Source: Peptococcaceae bacterium
GTDB lineage: Bacteria; Bacillota; Peptococcia; DRI-13; UBA5745
DNA: 16,173 nt
Direction: 5' to 3'
Assembly: GCA_031264885.1 (NCBI GenBank)
Contig: JAISDM010000121.1
Span: forward strand, 1-16,173
Under the pieces are notes generated by a model. That model saw only the letters and a program-made list of their open reading frames with translations. It was not told the DNA's origin and did no database searches. The translations under genes were made by a program, and so were the position numbers. Every line of letters begins with the position of its first letter. Position 1 is the first letter of the stretch. Below, one piece after another: positions 14,382-16,173 of the stretch.

Positions 14382-15593
14382 ATGAGACATCCGTATATGC
14401 TGGATTTTCCCATTGAAGAATATGCCGCCCGGAAGGACAAGCTCGTTCGAGGTCTAAATAAGCACGGCCTGGACGGCGTCATTTTGACCACCAAGGAAAA
14501 CACCCGGTACTTTACCGGTTTCCAGTCGATCGTATGGGACAGCAAGGTTTCGACCCCGGCGTTCTTGGCCGTGAATAAAAACGGCGATTGGCTGATGGTC
14601 GGCTCACATTCGTCGGTGGGAACCATGAGCGTCACCTCCTGTATGGAAGAGGACGAGCTTTTTTTCTATGACCGCAGCCGGCGCGACCCCGGCGTTCCGG
14701 CGACATATCACGACGCCGTTACAACCGCCGTCCGGCGCCTGATCCCCTCCGGCGGCAAGGTGGGAATGGAAACCGGGATCGGGTTCCGCGTCCACATGAC
14801 CTATCCGAATCTCAAGGCGCTGCTGGATTTCCTCGGAGATGCGGACATCGAAGCGTGTGACGCCGCCAGCCTTCTCTGGGAGATCCGTTCGGTCAAATCC
14901 TTTCGGGAACTGGATATCATGCGCAGGGTTTGTTCCATCAACTGCGCGCTGTACGAAAAAGCCTTCAGCTCCGTCGTTCCTCATGTGACCACCGAGCGGG
15001 ACGTCTACAACGTCATGGGCATGGAAGCCTTTCGCCTGGGCTGCGACACGATTCTGGACATGGGCATCCGCGCCGGCATCGACCGGGATCCGCACAGCAA
15101 CTGCCCGTCCTCCAACCGCGTCATCGGCGGCGGACACCCGCGGGAGGTGCTGATGATCGACGGAGGCCCCATGTACAAGGGGTATTACTCGGACATCATC
15201 CGCACCGCCGTCGTCGGCAAGCCGTCGCCTGTTCAGCTGGATCATCACGCGATTGCGGTGGAAGCGTGCTATACCGGGCTGGAAAAGATCAAACCCGGCG
15301 TTTCTGTGGGAGAGGTTACCGCGGCAGTGGATGAATACCTGGATCAAAAGGGGATGCGCGATTATAACCGCACGTATCACTGGATTGGCCACGGCATCGG
15401 CTTGGATATCCACGAGTATCCGTGCCTGGAACTGGGCGGCTGGATATTGGAGCCGGGTATGTGTTTCGCTGTGGAGCCATGTATCTGCGATGAATACGGA
15501 ATGTTCGGCATTGAGCAAAATATAATCGTCACAGAGAAGGGATATGAGCTGATGACGCCCTTCCGGCACGATTTGTTCACCATCGGCTGGTAA
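14382..15593 (+). CDS. M24-family metallopeptidase (Xaa-Pro peptidase/creatinase fold)
   Basis: This 403-residue protein has an N-terminal creatinase-like domain (to about 170; ITTKENTRYFTGF is typical) and a C-terminal pita-bread catalytic domain. All five metal ligands are present with correct spacing: Asp260 and Asp271 (IDGGPMYKGYYSDIIRT), His337 (GHGIGLDIH, with His344 nearby), Glu365 (FAVEPCI) and Glu378 (FGIEQNI). It should bind two divalent metals and hydrolyse an X-Pro bond or a related amide; creatinase, ectoine hydrolase and DddP lyase share the fold, so the substrate is not certain. ATG 14382 is chosen over ATG 14367 because GGAGGG lies 5 nt before it and itself falls in the first codons of the longer version. 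It sits between proC and a HAD phosphatase, opposite a peptide importer, which supports a peptidase role. No signal peptide, so cytoplasmic. Confidence 0.9.
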   Translation: MRHPYMLDFPIEEYAARKDKLVRGLNKHGLDGVILTTKENTRYFTGFQSIVWDSKVSTPAFLAVNKNGDWLMVGSHSSVGTMSVTSCMEEDELFFYDRSRRDPGVPATYHDAVTTAVRRLIPSGGKVGMETGIGFRVHMTYPNLKALLDFLGDADIEACDAASLLWEIRSVKSFRELDIMRRVCSINCALYEKAFSSVVPHVTTERDVYNVMGMEAFRLGCDTILDMGIRAGIDRDPHSNCPSSNRVIGGGHPREVLMIDGGPMYKGYYSDIIRTAVVGKPSPVQLDHHAIAVEACYTGLEKIKPGVSVGEVTAAVDEYLDQKGMRDYNRTYHWIGHGIGLDIHEYPCLELGGWILEPGMCFAVEPCICDEYGMFGIEQNIIVTEKGYELMTPFRHDLFTIGW

Positions 15594-15604
15594 CGGGTAA
15601 TCAT

Positions 15605-16173
15605 ATGAAAATAGACGCGGTGATCTTTGATTTGGACGGCACACTGATCGATTCCATGTGGCTGTGGGCGAAAATCGACCGGGATTTTTTGAACAGACGG
15701 GGCTTCGACGTCCCTCCGGATTATATGGAGGCGGTTTGCGTCCTCAGTTACCAGGCCGCGGCGGAGTACACCATAAGGCGGTTTGGACTGCGGGAGAGCG
15801 CGGACGCGGTAGTTCGGGAATGGTTTGATATGGCGGTTTATGAATATGGGCGCCGCGTCACGCTCAAGCCTTATGTCAGGGAGTATCTGACCCTGCTCAA
15901 GGGCAAGGGGATCAAACTGGGCGTCGCCACCGGCTCCACCGGGGTCTTGTACCGCCCGGTTCTCGAAAACAATCATATTCGACCGTTTTTCGATGTGGTT
16001 TGTTCTGTGGATGAGGTGGAGCGAGGCAAAAACCACCCAGATCTTTTTTTGTACGCGGCCCGGAAGTTAATGGCGCCCCCGTCCCGCTGCCTGGTGTTTG
16101 AGGACGCGCTTCAAGCCGTGCGCGGCGCGAAATCGGCGGGGATGACTGTGTACGGGGTCTATGATGAAGCGTC
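15605..16173 (+). CDS. HAD-superfamily phosphatase (beta-phosphoglucomutase-like), 3' end missing
   Basis: ATG 15605 lies 11 nt after the peptidase stop; the frame stays open for 189 codons to the right edge. HAD motif I FDLDGTLIDS (nucleophile Asp9, acid Asp11), motif II in ATGST, motif III Lys in RGKNHPDLF and motif IV VFEDALQAV are all present, with a helical cap between motifs I and II (about residues 16-85). This is subfamily I with a C1-type cap, as in PgmB, Gph and many small-molecule phosphatases. No strong ribosome binding site is seen, so translation may depend on coupling to the peptidase. Substrate cannot be told; the last part of the protein is outside the window. Confidence 0.9.
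   Translation, partial: MKIDAVIFDLDGTLIDSMWLWAKIDRDFLNRRGFDVPPDYMEAVCVLSYQAAAEYTIRRFGLRESADAVVREWFDMAVYEYGRRVTLKPYVREYLTLLKGKGIKLGVATGSTGVLYRPVLENNHIRPFFDVVCSVDEVERGKNHPDLFLYAARKLMAPPSRCLVFEDALQAVRGAKSAGMTVYGVYDEA

Noticed and set aside
14604..15644. 346-codon minus-strand frame opposite the M24 peptidase
   Set aside because: All metal-ligand motifs of the peptidase are on the plus strand; this frame shows no domain.

Overview
The window looks like chromosomal DNA of a fairly GC-rich member of the Clostridia (Bacillota). The evidence is strong GGAGG-type ribosome binding sites, frequent TTG and GTG starts, lipoprotein-type solute-binding proteins with Ser/Thr/Ala/Gly-rich linkers, and short GGGCGG-type hairpin repeats between genes. 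No rRNA, tRNA or CRISPR array was seen. Species-level assignment is not possible from the sequence alone.

Layout. (1) 1-1823, plus strand: the end of an unknown gene, then a gamma-class N6-adenine DNA methyltransferase, then a 28-codon ORF that overlaps the methyltransferase end and may be a restriction-enzyme stub. This block looks more AT-rich than the rest and is probably acquired. (2) 1821-6776, minus strand: a sugar-type (CUT2/RbsABC-like) ABC importer in the order ATPase, permease, permease, binding protein. It has its own sigma-A-like promoter at its head and a strong intrinsic terminator at its end. (3) 6773-12944, minus strand: a complete Dpp/Opp-type peptide importer (binding protein, two permeases, two ATPases) preceded by a TPR-repeat protein gene only 2 nt from the binding-protein gene. 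(4) 12945-13515: a divergent regulatory region holding operator-like palindromes, a 118-bp MITE-like palindromic element, three REP-like hairpins and a candidate promoter for the plus-strand genes. (5) 13516-16173, plus strand: proC (pyrroline-5-carboxylate reductase), an M24 (Xaa-Pro type) metallopeptidase, and the 5' part of a HAD phosphatase running off the window.

Working model (inference): peptides enter through the Dpp system, the M24 enzyme may trim X-Pro or related peptides, and ProC sits in proline metabolism, so regions 3 and 5 may form one peptide/proline locus with a shared divergent control region. The sugar importer is a separate unit placed directly after it. Its -35 box contains the stop codon of the last dpp gene, so read-through from dpp is possible.

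The most unusual points are a probable AUA start codon in the first sugar permease, the MITE that appears to sit inside a REP-like repeat, the TPR gene tied to the dpp operon, and the possible restriction-gene stub ending in the U-tract of the opposing terminator. No wholly new system was found; these are leads.
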